Below are positions 12,101-25,652 of a stretch of 60,000 nt of DNA, piece after piece. The stretch spans positions 27,183,244 to 27,243,243 of the forward strand of contig CM022670.1 in assembly GCA_012295275.1 (NCBI GenBank), written 5' to 3'. Each line of letters starts with the position of its first letter. Position 1 is the stretch's first letter. The position numbers and the translations under genes are program-made. The stretch is from Chrysomallon squamiferum (Eukaryota > Mollusca > Gastropoda > Neomphalida > Peltospiridae). The notes beneath the pieces were generated by a model. The model searched no databases. It worked only from the letters and a program-made list of their open reading frames with translations, and was not told where the DNA came from.

Positions 12101-14614
12101 TTTTTCAGATTGCATTTGAAAATAATATTGTAAAATTATCAGAGTGGCTTAATTTGTAAAAGGAAACTGAAATCCACACATATTGTTAATTCTTAAATAT
12201 ATTGTTATATGTGACATTAAACATGAAAATTTAACATTAAATAAATTTGAAATAAACCTTTTGAAAAAGTATTTCACTTTTTGAAAAAAATTAATGTTAC
12301 TACTGAAGTTTTGTTTTTGTTAACAAAAGCATAAATATTTAAAAACTAAACTGTTTAATGAATTTTTTTCTTACTGATATATTTAATTTATAATTTTGAA
12401 ACAATTGTTTTCATTTTAGATATGATGAAGTGGAAACAATCAGATCAAAATATATTCGGCCTCGGGCTCGTGTTACACTGAAAATGGCTGACATTCACGA
12501 AGGTTTGAGAGTGATGGCAAATTATAACTATGAGGACCCTGAGGAACGAGGTTTTTGGTATGACTGTGTAATCACAAAAAAGGTTGACACTCGAACACAG
12601 AAACAGCTGTGGGCCACAGTATTCATAGGGTAAATCTACAACATTTAAACCTTTATCAGTGTTGTCCAACTCCAGGAGCTGTTTGTACACATGCCAAGTT
12701 TAATATTTTCACAGACCATTCCACCATTGAATAAACAATTGCTTTTAGTGCATTTTGGCTTGTTTGTCCACATAAGCAAGTGCTTAGGTATATCTACCTG
12801 GCCAGCATGCAGAATCATTTGTCATGGACAAGCATTAATGTCCCTGTCCTCCAGTACCTTGCATAGTGTTACAGAAAGTAAACGATTCTGTTTATTATAA
12901 TGAATTTAAAAAAATTAAATTGTTTTTGTTATTTAATTAATGAAATTATTGAGAATTATTTTCAAAGCAAATTATTTCTTGTAAAATGAGGCAATTTAAA
13001 AAATAATAAATAATAAAAACTGAGTCTAATTCCTGAAATTCCCCAACACTGTAAACTTAATTTACAATTTTTAAAAATTTCTTTTTCTGCTTTTGTTTTT
13101 TCTTCACTACACAAATTAAAAGTTAGCCTCAGTGGTTTAACATTTTATAAATGATTTCTTTCAGCAAGGAGCTCACACCATTAAATGACTGTAGGTTGTT
13201 GTTTGTGAATGAAATCTTTGCTATTGAAAACCAGGCACACAACTTAATGAATTCACTGATGCAAGCAATCCTTCCATGTCTCCAACTAAACGTAAGTCAA
13301 ATAAATCTAGATGTTTTTATGAGGCATTTTTATTATTTTTTTAATTTTTAATTTTTTTTTTTTTACCTTTTTATATTAATTAGATACTTTTGTCAAGAGC
13401 TCTCACATTTTTGGTCACCCAGTGTTAATTTTTTTATCTTTGTGTAATGAAACCAATTTGTAAAACATAATTTTAAAAAAAACAACAACATATAACAATC
13501 AATATTTTGTTTACTTTGACTTTTAATTTATTCAGAATGTTTGGTTCTTTATAAAAAGTATACATTTTATTAATTTTAAAATAAATTTCCTGCCTTTTTT
13601 ATATCAATTCTACATGGATAACTGTTCACATAAAAACATTCTGGATGTGCAAATACATTGCGGTTTTTAAAAACAGCGTGAAATTGTGTTCTCTGTGGAA
13701 GTTCTGTTGTACACTAAACATTTATGTTACAGGTAAAAATAAACCTGAATGTGATCATTGCCAAGACAACCCAAAAAGGAAATGCAAGCATTGTGCTTGT
13801 TGTGTTTGTGGAGGAAAGCATGATCCTGACAAACAAATTCTGTGTGACGAATGCAATCAGGCCTACCATCTTTCCTGTCTTAGGCCTGCCTTAACAGCTG
13901 TGCCAGAAGAAGATGAATGGTATTAATAGATTCAAATAGCTGAACTGTTTTAATAAACTAATCTAGTAAAAACTAACAATAGGTTGAATAAATGTGTAAT
14001 GGTGACCGTAACTCTAAAAGCATTCCATTCTTTGTGTCTGTGCTCACATTACTTCTAAGGAATGTTTGTTATCATTTATAAAAATCCATGTTTCACTTCT
14101 GTTCTTCACTGAATGAATTAGTGAAATCATAAATTTAAATTGGCAGAATTTTATATCTGGTGCAATTGTTTAGTGACATTTTGACTGTTTTGCTAACGAT
14201 ATATATTGTACAACATTTTTTTTTTTTTTTTTTTTTTTGTTGACATTTAAGATTGTTTCCAATGTTATGAATTTTCCTAGATTTAAGGTTTTCATTTCAT
14301 ATAATTACTGTGACATCAGATTAGATCAGCTTGTAATGTAAAAAATACCAAACAAGAAAAGAAGTATTCTCTTGCTGTATTTAATTTAGTTTAAAAACAG
14401 ATTTGTTAATGTAAATGTTTGATGTTGTTTCTAGGTACTGTCCTGACTGTAAAGTAGATGATACCAAAATTGTAAGAGCTGGTGAGAAGTTAAAAGAAAG
14501 CAAAAAGAAGTCCAAGATGGCGTCTGCCAATTCTGTGAGCAGAAGAGATTGGGGAAAGGTGTGATTAATTTTTTTTTTTTTTTTAATCTTTTTTAATTTT
14601 TAAATTTTTTTAAT

Positions 14615-14646
<32 letters not shown>

Positions 14647-17600
14647 TATATTGCCCCTGTTAATTTAAATTTTCTAAAACATTTACTATTTTCACTTAGT
14701 TGACATATATATGTCAATGAATTTAAAATGTTTAGCTTTATTATTATGTATACTTATTCCTTGAAATCGTTTTAATGAAAAGTAAATTTGCTTCTCTAAA
14801 TTATTGCAAGTGTCAGTTTGTTTTTCCATTTAAATTTATGTTACAACTTCTTTTATTATTTTTTTTAAATGCAGGGAATGGCTTGTGTTGGTCGAACTAA
14901 AGAATGTACAATAGTTCCACCAAATCATTTTGGGCCTGTCCCAGGTGGAGAGGTTGGAATGATGTGGAAGTTCAGGGTGCAGGTGAGTTCTTTTAAAATA
15001 AATATTAATATTTGAAACTCTTTTATTTTGCATATCAATTTATTACTCGTGAAATTCGGTACATGTACAAAATAATTTTTACTTTTTATGACCATCACTT
15101 CGGTTAACTTGATGCTTCAAGAAATATTTTGGTTGTTTTATATGTTAAATGTTTATAGCATATGTTTAACTCGAAAAACTGGAACATAATTTTTATTTTC
15201 ACAGGTTAGTGAAGCTGGGGTACATCGACCTCATGTCGCAGGCATTCATGGTCGTGAAGAAGATGGTGCCTTTTCCATTGTCCTTTCAGGAGGTTATGAA
15301 GATGATGAGGTAAAATACAACTCATTATTAAAGAACAAGCATTATTAAGTTTTTTCAAGATGCTTGATTCCATGTTATGAACCAGTTTTTGTTACCAAAG
15401 TTTGCAATGCCAGTCCAATTTTGCTTTGTTTATTTACAGTGGCTAATGTGGCCTATAATGATATGTGTTTTTACCTTAGATATTTGTAACATTTATATTC
15501 AGCCTTCTTTTTTCTTTTTTTTTTTTTTTTTTTGTAGACCTTGTATTTTCCATTATAAAGACTCTTGCATTTCTGTGTGTATATATATATATATTTTTAA
15601 AATGTTTCTACTCTGCAGGATTGGGGAGAAGAGTTCACATATACAGGAAGTGGAGGGAGAGATTTGTCAGGAAACAAGAGAACAGCTGAACAGTCATGTG
15701 ACCAGAAACTCACTAGAATGAACAGGTAATGTTTTAAGTTCACTATGCATTTATTTATCCTTTTTTTTCTTTTGTCATTTAAAGATAGTTATATATTTAC
15801 ATTGCTGTAAATTTGTGTGTTTATTAAAGCATGTCTTTTGTTTTATTTATTTATTTATTTATTTTCTCGTTCCAGGCTTCTTTAATAATAAAATGTGACA
15901 AAACGAGTTCTTTAGGATGTGTGGAGGTTGTCATCTTCTTGCTAAAATAATTTATCAAATATGTGGTTAAAAATTATTATCTCTATAATTTCACGTAAAA
16001 TTTGAAATTGTTTACATCTTCTCTTTTTGTAGAGCTCTAGCCAAGAATTGCAATGCTACAATAAACAGCAAGGAAGGTGCTGATGCAGGGGACAAGTGGA
16101 GGGGAGGCAAGCCTGTGAGGGTGGTTCGTAACTGCAAGGGAAGAAAACACTCCAAGTATGCCCCTGAGGAAGGGAACCGTTATGATGGGCTTTATAAGGC
16201 AAGTTTATTTAGTACTTCAGTACTAAGTAATTATTATGCTGTCACAGTTTTGCATTTAAGATTACACAGGGAAACGGCAAAAGAAAAATATGTTTTATAA
16301 ATGTTCTTTCAGAACAATTGGTTGACAGTTTTTAGGCTCTTATATATATTTGGCTAAATATATTAAAAATTAAGTTTACAGTTTGAAAATAGAACAGATT
16401 GAATTTGATTTTTAAAAAAAAAGCATTTTCCAGTTGAGTCATTTTTTTTTTTTTTTTGTTTGTTTGTGTGTGTGTGTGTGTGTCAAATTAAATATAAATA
16501 TCCCTAGGGCAGTGTTGTAATGAAGAATGCTGGGGAAAATGAGTCATCAGATACAGACAGTCAAATATTGTCTATTGAAAAAAATTCTAACAGACAAATA
16601 TATTTACAGATAGTCAAGTATTGGCCTGAGAAAGGAAAATCTGGATTTATTGTCTGGAGATATTTATTGAGACGGGATGATCCAACTCCAGCTCCATGGA
16701 CTGCTGCTGGCAAAAAGAGAATGAGGACAATGGGTTTTGAGATGGTGGTAAGTTGGATAATTAATTATTAATAAATTATTTTAAAACTAAACCGTTTTGA
16801 TGGTTGACTTAGAAATGATGGTTTAGTTGGAGTAGTAGCATTAAAATTAAGAGATAGTTTTGAAGAATCGTTATTCATTTGTTAAAAAAAATATATATAT
16901 ATATATATATATATATTTTTTTTGTGTGATTTTTCATATCAAAGCTGAGTATTTGGCACAAAAAAATTGTATATTTATTTGACCTTATGATAATATATTT
17001 TCAGATAAATTTTTGTAGGTATTTTGATGGTTGAAAATGTATGGCTGTTGAAATGGGTAACATTGTAATCTTCAGTGCATTTATAGTTTATGTTCACACA
17101 CTTGGCAGTAAAATAGATGATTAGTAAATTAAAAGAACAAAAAAAAAAATGTATGCAATTTGTGCTTACCATTAAGAAACACTTAAAACATTTATCATTG
17201 TATTTATAGTATCCAGAAGGCTACTTGGAAGCTCAGAAGGAGAAGGAAAAATTAAAAGAAGCTGAAGAAGAAGAAACTCCAAAAGGAAAAGGAAGAGGGA
17301 AAAAGAGGAAAAGTGAAGGTTTGAGCCATAATCAGTATTTTACACCATTGAAACAAATTGACAAACTAGCTGTTTTCAGTAAACCCAACCAGTATTATTC
17401 TGTTAAATGTTATTTCTCATTTTACAATGGTACACATTTTTTTTTTTTATTCTATAAAATGATATTGCATGAAACTTTTTTTTATATAAAATGATTATAT
17501 TTCATCATATTTAAACCAGTAACTTTTAAATTATTCAGTAAAATGATTTCCACTGAACTTTTTTAGATTTAAGCATATACTTACAATAAACACACAGATC

Positions 17601-18670
17601 CAAACTGACAATTTTATTCTTTTAATGAATAACATTTTTGAAATACATTTTAGCAACACCCAAAGGCACACCAAAGAAAGCCAGAGGGGTTAATTACAAG
17701 ATTTCTGATGAACATAAGGAATTAATCAAGAAAGATAATTTGAATGAGAAACTGTGGAAAGAGGTTTTAGATGTGGAAAAAGAGGGGTATCAGGTTTGTG
17801 TATTTGGATGTACAATCTGTTAGATAGAAGATAATAAATACATCACTTTGTAAAAACACAAACATTACTTTTATGATAAATTTAAAAAAAACAACAAAAA
17901 AAAAACCAAAAAATTTATATAAAAGAATCTTGGTGTAATATTTTCTAATAATTTAATATTTCATTTATTGTCTTAAAGTTATTAATAAATTTTAAAACAG
18001 TAACAGAATTTCTTACACACAGTGTTTTTGAATGTTTTTTTTTTTATTTCACAGAAATTTCTGGCAAAGGTGGAGGAGGTTTTTATGTGTGTGTGTTGTC
18101 AAGATCTTTCTTACAAACCTGTTACACTTGAATGTTCTCACAATGTATGCAAGGTTAGTAAAATAGATCATTTAAAAAAACAAAAACAAAATCATTTACA
18201 AACTACAGGCAGAATATTAGAATTTGATAACATATTAAAACTTCAGACCAGGGTCCTGAAAATATATCTTTATTTCCTTGAAGCTCTTCAGTATTTAAAT
18301 TCGAATTATTATTTTAGTTTTTGTTTTATTTTATTTTTAGTCCTTTAATAGTTTTGTGTTTTGTTATTCAATATTTTTATTGTTTTCAACTTTTGGATAG
18401 TTCAGTATTCCACTAATGTTTCTGAATAGAAGATTCTAACAGTTCATTGATCAAAATAATTAAAGTTAAAGCAACTGTTTCACAATTGCTGTCTCTTTTC
18501 TTTTTATTTCTTTCAAGATTAAAAAGCTAACATAATTATGAAAGTTAGGATTTATTTGTGGCTTTTATTGCATCCTGTTATTTTAAAAATCAGTGCAGCT
18601 TATAGTAGCAATTTCTGTCTTTTTATATCTCATTTCCTTTACATTTATAAGATTAAATCGAGTACCCAAT

Positions 18671-18709
<39 letters not shown>

Positions 18710-18864
18710 TTTTTCAGACATGTTTGAGTAGGTCATTCAAAGCTGAAGTTTACTCCTGCCCAGCCTGTCGTTTTGATCTGACGAAAGATTTCAAAATGCC
18801 AGTCAACCAGCCTTTAATTGCAGTTTTAAATGCTCTCTTCCCAGGATATGAAGCTGGTCGGTAA
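9131..18864 (+). CDS. UHRF1: E3 ubiquitin-protein ligase UHRF1 (one apparent frameshift)
   Basis: Nuclear reader of hemimethylated CpG and histone H3 that ubiquitinates H3 and recruits DNMT1. Exons: 9131-9283, 10187-10336, 11178-11240, 11591-12009, 12420-12629, 13165-13291, 13733-13919, 14435-14558, 14875-14982, 15205-15309, 15619-15725, 16033-16198, 16610-16747, 17210-17318, 17654-17793, 18055-18153, 18718-18864. Domains with the frame restored (850 aa; human about 793): ubiquitin-like 1-77 ([17 protein letters not shown]); tandem Tudor about 123-350 with a long loop; PHD about 376-445 ([16 protein letters not shown]); SRA about 478-680 ([52 protein letters not shown]); basic linker ([12 protein letters not shown]); RING about 780-830 ([29 protein letters not shown]), ending [11 protein letters not shown] as in the family. 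Odd: a base is missing near 13227-13230, and intron 12 has a GC donor with two possible acceptors. Both UHRF1 and UHRF2 of vertebrates are similar; a single invertebrate gene is named UHRF1 by convention. Confidence 0.95.
13165..13291 (+). other. UHRF1: UHRF1 exon 6 with an apparent 1-bp deletion
   Basis: The exon opens in frame ([16 protein letters not shown], matching the end of the Tudor region). After the run of four A at 13227-13230 that frame gives unrelated residues and cannot join exon 7. Reading one base later gives [20 protein letters not shown], which joins exon 7 as [12 protein letters not shown], like the human PM.RRKSGPSCKHC linker. One extra A in the run would give IEKPG, as in vertebrates (IERPG). 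The exon is 127 nt where 128 are needed. Confidence 0.8.
16508..16609 (+). other. UHRF1: In-frame alternative 5' extension of UHRF1 exon 13
   Basis: A second acceptor (TCCCTAG/GGC) lies 102 bp before the conserved one at 16609. The stretch between them is 34 codons, in phase and without a stop, and reads as polar and acidic ([13 protein letters not shown]). Using it would insert 34 residues between LYK and IVKYW inside the SRA domain. Skipping it restores the conserved IYK-VVKYW join, which I take as the main form. Confidence 0.45.
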
Positions 18865-21800
18865 AAATAAAACACAATAGGCAATTCACAAATACTGTAT
18901 AAAAGTAGTACAACCTTTAAAATACAAAATCAGAAATAATACCATTCAAAACAGAGGAAGCTGCTTTAACTGTTGGACCTTTTTCAGTACCCAAAAAATC
19001 CATGATAGAAAAATATACCATTTATATTTAAAAGAAGAAAATTTTTAAAAATTGACTGAACAATTGTAGATGTCTTCCTGATATAATATGAAGCAGGAAC
19101 TTAACAATCACAATTAAAAGGTACAGTAATCAAAACTGAAACATCTCAGATTTACAAAAATTAAAACTTAAATTACATCTAGTTATCCTAACACATGGTT
19201 TGATGAAAAGTTTATCATACATGTAAAGTGCTATTTTGATTTTTCATCATTTGAAAATATTTTTTTTTATGATAATAATTGAAACGTTCAATGTGAAAGA
19301 CATTTCGTTTATGTCTCGTATATTCTGAGGATTTGACTATTGCATATAAAAATGGTTCTGAAAGTCTTGAGGCTGAGTTACCTGCTCAAAATGAAGAAAC
19401 CAAGAAACAGCCAGTTTTTAATTTTGTATTTTTCAAAATTGTATGTCAGGACACTTTTAAACCATTGCACTTGTATAATGAATTTTTAAAATGTATCATT
19501 TAATAAATTGTATATCCTGATAGTTACATTCTATCACATCACCCTTTAGAATCATTGGTAGCTAAATACATTGAAATGAATGTCTTAAAGTATCATATTT
19601 TCCATTCTAACTATTGCTCATGCAGTAGGAGTAACCCATACAGTGGTGACAGCAGACATTCCTTTTTCTTGCTATATTAAAATTAATGCAATCTGAAAAA
19701 ATTACCTCAAAGTGACAGTTTGTATGATTGGTTTAGAAATGTTCAGGTTTTTTTTGATACCTAAAAATGATAGAACTGTTTTTTGTTTTTTTAGGAAATG
19801 ATGAGTATAGAGAATTTGTATTGTTGTGTGATATACTTTGTTTTTAATTGTTGACAACTGATTTTTTTACCAAAAATGTGCAAATAGTTCATTGTTTGCA
19901 TATATGTATTTGTCTTCTACACATTTTGTGTTTTGTAATTGTTTTTACTGCATCCGTGTTTATGAACAGAAAAACTGAATGAGTCTTAACAATATGCACA
20001 AAGGTTGAAACTTTAAAAAAATAATTTAATCTATCAAAAGATGTTAATAATAATAATAAATGGGCGTGGGTTTTGCTTGCTTTATTTTATTTTTATTTTT
20101 ATTTTTACTTTTTAACTTTTAGAACATCCAAATCAAATTTGATGATTTACTGATCTGATCATTTTAGTTTTCATTATTAACAGCCATATTAAGAATGGAA
20201 TAAAAACCAAAAATAACACAAAAGTTTCATCAAGATTTTGCAGTAATGATTATTTCTCATTTGTGTTTTTTTTTTTTTTTTATCTGAATCAAATTTGAGT
20301 TGTTAAATAAATATTTATAGTGGCGATGGTAAGTTATTACCGATATATTTTATCATACTGAAATAACCTCATATGGACAGTGTTCATGGTTATTACCTCG
20401 ACTGATTTATTGCAAAAGATTTATATCTATTTTTCTTACTCTTTCATTTGAAAGACATAATTGTTTATTTGTATTTTATGTTTGGGGTGTCGTTTTTTTT
20501 TTTGTCCTTTTTAAAAAGAGAGTTTTCCCCACTACAGGGATCACTGTTTATAATGTACATAGTTTATTTTACTTTTATTTTTTGTACCTCATTTTCACAA
20601 ACATACCAAGACACACATTATGGATAAAACTTTTATTGACAAAGAATATCAAAATCTGGGATTCCGACAAATAAAGTGCACACATAAAGAAACAAGAGCT
20701 GGAAAGAAAATTTGGAGAAACAAAACAGACACACGCATGTATATACATTCAGAATGTAAGATATATTTGTGTGAAGAAACAAAAATATATAATTACCATG
20801 ATGTTAATTTTTAAGGCCGAATTCTTAAAAATATATACTACAAAAATTATTTTTTATTTAAATTTTTTAAAATTTGTAGCAAAGCGCCAATATATTTTCC
20901 CTTTTCTTTAGCTTTTTTCTATTTACTAATGTTAATTTGTTATTTTAAAAATGTTTTTAATTGTGATGTACATAAAATAAATAGATCTAGATAATGATCC
21001 ATATAAGAATCAAATTATATTTTAATTAAAATTAATTTAATCTAATACAAGATGTTGGGAACTGTTAACAAAGTAACTCATGTGAATAAAGTTCGAAAAT
21101 AATTTACATTTATTTTATTTGTTTATTTATTTATTTATTTATCTATACATACATTTTATTATAGTTTAATTTAAAAGTTTATAGTTATTTCATTTATAAA
21201 GACCTGTTATAAATCATTTAAAATGACTAATGAAATTCTTATGTTGATGATAATAATTTACAAATGTGATGTCTTTTCTTTTTCTTTTTTCTTTCTTTTT
21301 TTAATATATATTTTGAAATGTATCTAAAGGGATATAAATTCAGCTTATTTTATTAGTGTTTTTAAAGTTGAAATTGATATTTATAAACTGACAAACTAAT
21401 AAAATATTTACATTTACTATATTCTTTGTTTTCAGAGATTTGCTTTAAAAAAAGTAACAAACAAAATAAAAGAAATTACTAGTATTTATTTACAGAAATA
21501 ATGTTTTTAGTATAAAGTAAATTTTTTATTATTATTAATTTTGATTTTAAATAAAGATCTTAATAAATATGTATATACTTATGTATTTACTAAATGATAT
21601 TAAATTTACACTATAGTTTTATGTAGTTAATTACTGTATGAAATAGGATTGCTGATTACTAGATAAGAGATGGTCAACCTGTATCTAATATATTTTTACA
21701 TTAAATAATGAAATTTTTCAGAAACCTTTGCAAATTTGCTTTTTAATTTTTAATCTAAAACATTACCTTCTTTATAGAAGAAAATTACAATTGTTATTAC

Positions 21801-22713
21801 TTTTTCATAGTATAGAGAAAAACAGTAATAATATAGTAATAATAAATTAGAAAAATTATAAATACATAAAAAGTATAGTTATGTTGTGCGTTAGTGGAAC
21901 ATTTATCCTTGTGTGATAATAATGCAATAAAGAAAATAAACATTGCATCAAGTGACTTAGAACATCTCTGTTGAAGTTTTACTCAAAATAATTTTATGCT
22001 ATTAAATGAAAACTATCACTGAAGCCAAAAATTAACAGTAATTAAACAATTTTTTTCAATGATAATTTCATACATTATGCAGTTTTGTTGATTTTTCTTT
22101 TAAATAAAACACAAAAATGGATAAACTTAAAATAATTATGGTGATTGTGTACTGTTACTGTTGAACATTTTTATTAAACAAAAAAACTATTGAATCATTC
22201 ATCCTTGTGTTTTGTAAACCATTTGCATCTCAGTGTTTGTGTTACTGTATATGTTTTTACTTTACAAATTTTTAGTTGTGTAATACATTTTGTAAACCAA
22301 TAATAAAAATAATAAAAGACAGCTTTTTTGTTGTTTTTAGACATCCAGTCATTCTTAACAGAAATATGTATACAAATATACATAGGATAAAAAAAACCAA
22401 CATCAAGAGGGAAGAAAATAATATGATCATCCATCAGATATGATGATATTGAATATACAATTTTTATTTTGACATTGAAATTTATATATAATGTAAGAAT
22501 AATTCCATGTTTTCATCAAATATTAGAAAAATATACAATATAAAAAACTACCACCATTTGACTTACTACTATTCTGGATTGTCTTTGAGTTAGAAATTCT
22601 ACAACAAGAAGCAAATAAAAATATACCACTATAAAACTTGGTATACTTTAACAACCATTACACATCCTGAAACCACTTTGTACTGTGTCTAGTTCTTTCC
22701 AACAATATAGTAC

Positions 22714-22747
<34 letters not shown>

Positions 22748-22960
22748 ATGAAATGAAAGAAAAAAAAATCTCTTCTGATTATATGCTTTGAGTCACTTCG
22801 AAATTTATATTCATAAAACAGTTTTGATAACCAGAATAACCACTGGTTAATTTTTACAAAAAGTGGCCAAACAAATCTGTTGCACTACTATTTACACCTG
22901 CCACATTCTGTGCTGTCTTTCTGAATCCGTGGCCGAGATTAAAATTTAAAAACGAGATGA
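18865..22960. other. UHRF1 / NRF-6-like 3' flanks, no further gene seen
   Basis: The two genes converge across about 4.1 kb. UHRF1 3' UTR begins at 18865; AATAAA-type signals occur around 18866, 19501, 20197 and 20305, so its end cannot be fixed. The minus-strand gene's 3' UTR runs leftward from 22961 and passes a run of about 27 A at 22719-22745. Open frames here (for example 20620-20814) show no family motif and no splice support. Confidence 0.6.
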
Positions 22961-23817
22961 TTATGTGTTTCTTCTTCTCAGGAGAACCTTCTCTAAACCT
23001 ATAGTTGGTGCTTCAAAAGCCAAACTGACCACAAATGCTGCACCATATGCTGCCAACAGATAGCTCATAAAAGCAAATGCCTGAAAGGAAAACATAATAT
23101 AGGTAGAGTTGGTTTTGACAGAGTATGTTTGTTAATTTGTCAACTGAATTATGAACCCACACTGAGCAGCTGGGGTGGTACATTACAATCTGTATTAGTT
23201 GCAATTCAAAGAGAGTGAGTTAAAAGGCATCAGGGTAATTCTATCTGATGTTTCACAAGAAAAATCAGTTAACATAATAACATTAAAATGTGTTGAGCTA
23301 TTAATAATTTAATACCTCTTTATTTTTTTTTTTTTTTTTTTTCGAATTTCCATTGCTTTGTAATGCATTTGAAAATGAAAATTTAAAAGAATCTGTCACT
23401 TACTATGTTGACATATGTGAAATAGAACAGCTGCTGTCCATTGAAAAGATATAAACAAATGACGAGAGGATGGACTAGGTAGGCACAGTATGTCAGTCGA
23501 CTAAGGGGGATAATTGCTTTCCATGACAGAAGAGTGTTAATAAACCCTGGAACCAGAAAAATAAAATAAAATTATCACAACTGGAATAAACTTAGCAGTG
23601 AACAGATACAAAGAAAACATATACAGAAGAATTGAAATAATTAGGAATTATCACAATGCACTATGATTTCTCTGATCTGATTTATCAAATACTAAAATGT
23701 AAAACTTCAGTAAACTGAACACACTTTCACAGTAAAACTTTTACATAATCCTGATTCTGTTGAGTTTTTGAAAATTTAACTACAACAACAATAATAATAA
23801 TAATAATAATAATAAGG

Positions 23818-23848
<31 letters not shown>

Positions 23849-24307
23849 GTAGTAGTAGTAGAAGTAGTAATTAAATAAATAAATAAATAAATAAATAAAA
23901 TTTAACAACTTTTTAAACTAAGATAAAACCCCAGCAAAAGTTGGTTTAATAACTGGAACACACCAGTTTGGAGTATGGTCTTTCAAAAACAAAATCACAA
24001 CTCTAATAAAACTGACTACATGCCTCCATGACCTGTAGCACAGGAAAACACAACCCAGCATACGCTGACAGCCCATGCCTCTCTAGACACAGCATTGTAA
24101 AATGATGCAGTGTTTTGAGTAAGAGGGTGACCGTGAAACTGCCCCTGTAGTCCGTAAGTTACTGCTAAAGCTGTTGCTGTTGCTATCATCCACCCAGTGA
24201 TATTAACAAGCTAAAATAAAACATACAGCATTATTCACAGAAACATTATTATTTTATTATGTAATATTAAACTACCAAAATAATGCTGTTTGTTAACTAA
24301 ACACTAA

Positions 24308-24353
<46 letters not shown>

Positions 24354-25023
24354 CTTTCTCAGACATGTGAATGTGTATATATAAATATATGTTTGCATGG
24401 GTGTATATATAATTATTTCTGAACATGTATGTACTGATGTATGTGTTTATGTGTTTATGTGAATATTATAGAAATGTTAAGAGTGCATACATAATAGTTA
24501 TGTTTTACACTATTACTAACCTTTGGTATTTTAACTCTGCATTGTGTTCTGTAGAGTACATATCCTGTTGCCATGCCAATAAGATAGGGTCCTATTCTGA
24601 CATATGGCTTTATGTAAAAGTCAGTGAAATTGGATGGAGTAATATTAGTTCTGAAATATAAAAAAGAAATCATTTGTAATGCTTACATAAACTGCAAAAA
24701 ACACACACTTAGGTGACAGTTTTGCCATTAGTAAAATGATGCATGTTGGTTATAACAGTGTATATAAACTGATGCAGACGACAATGGTGATGTAGATCAT
24801 GATAGTAATACAGATTGTGATGTAGATGATGTTGATGATAGTGATGCAGACGGTGATGATGATGATGTGTGCTACACACACTGGTTGTGTGGAATGTCTT
24901 GCTTACCCTCCAGCCATGTAGCCATTAACAGTGCTGAGAACACCAGACGTGACGAGGCAAGATAACAGAAACACCAACAGTGAAACACTTCCTAGAACAA
25001 CATTGCTGAAAAGAAATGTTTTC

Positions 25024-25081
<58 letters not shown>

Positions 25082-25251
25082 TATTTATTTAATAAATATA
25101 TATAGACATACATACATACAGAGTACATATATACTTACATACGTATACACATACAAAGAACGGCGTGCTTCGTGGGAAGCGATGATTACCATCGGTTATT
25201 GTGCAACTTGTTTTAAGGTTGTCTCAGTGGCCGAACAGTAACATCGTCCGC

Positions 25252-25341
<90 letters not shown>

Positions 25342-25600
25342 TTAACGTGCGATATATAAAACTAATTGCTTACTAAAAGAAAGGTACAAAAATGAGAGGA
25401 CTAAGTATAAAGAACTGCATGTCACACGATAAATACCACGACCAGCCCATACACTGTAAACAAAAAACACAAGATTAAAATAAATTCAGTATATCACATG
25501 TAATAATTACTTTTATGTTGTTGATTTTTTTTTGTAGGTGTTTATTTTTTTTATTTTATTTTTTTAAATTTAATTTAATTTAATTTAATTATTTTTTTAA

Positions 25601-25652
<52 letters not shown>

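Noticed and set aside
13645-13732. Upstream extension of UHRF1 exon 7 by the open frame starting at 13645
   Set aside because: The frame is open by chance; the acceptor at 13732 gives the conserved TKRKNKPEC join, and no acceptor in the extension fits the phase.
20620-20814. 64-codon plus-strand frame downstream of UHRF1
   Set aside because: No similarity to a known family; it lies in probable UHRF1 3' UTR or intergenic sequence.
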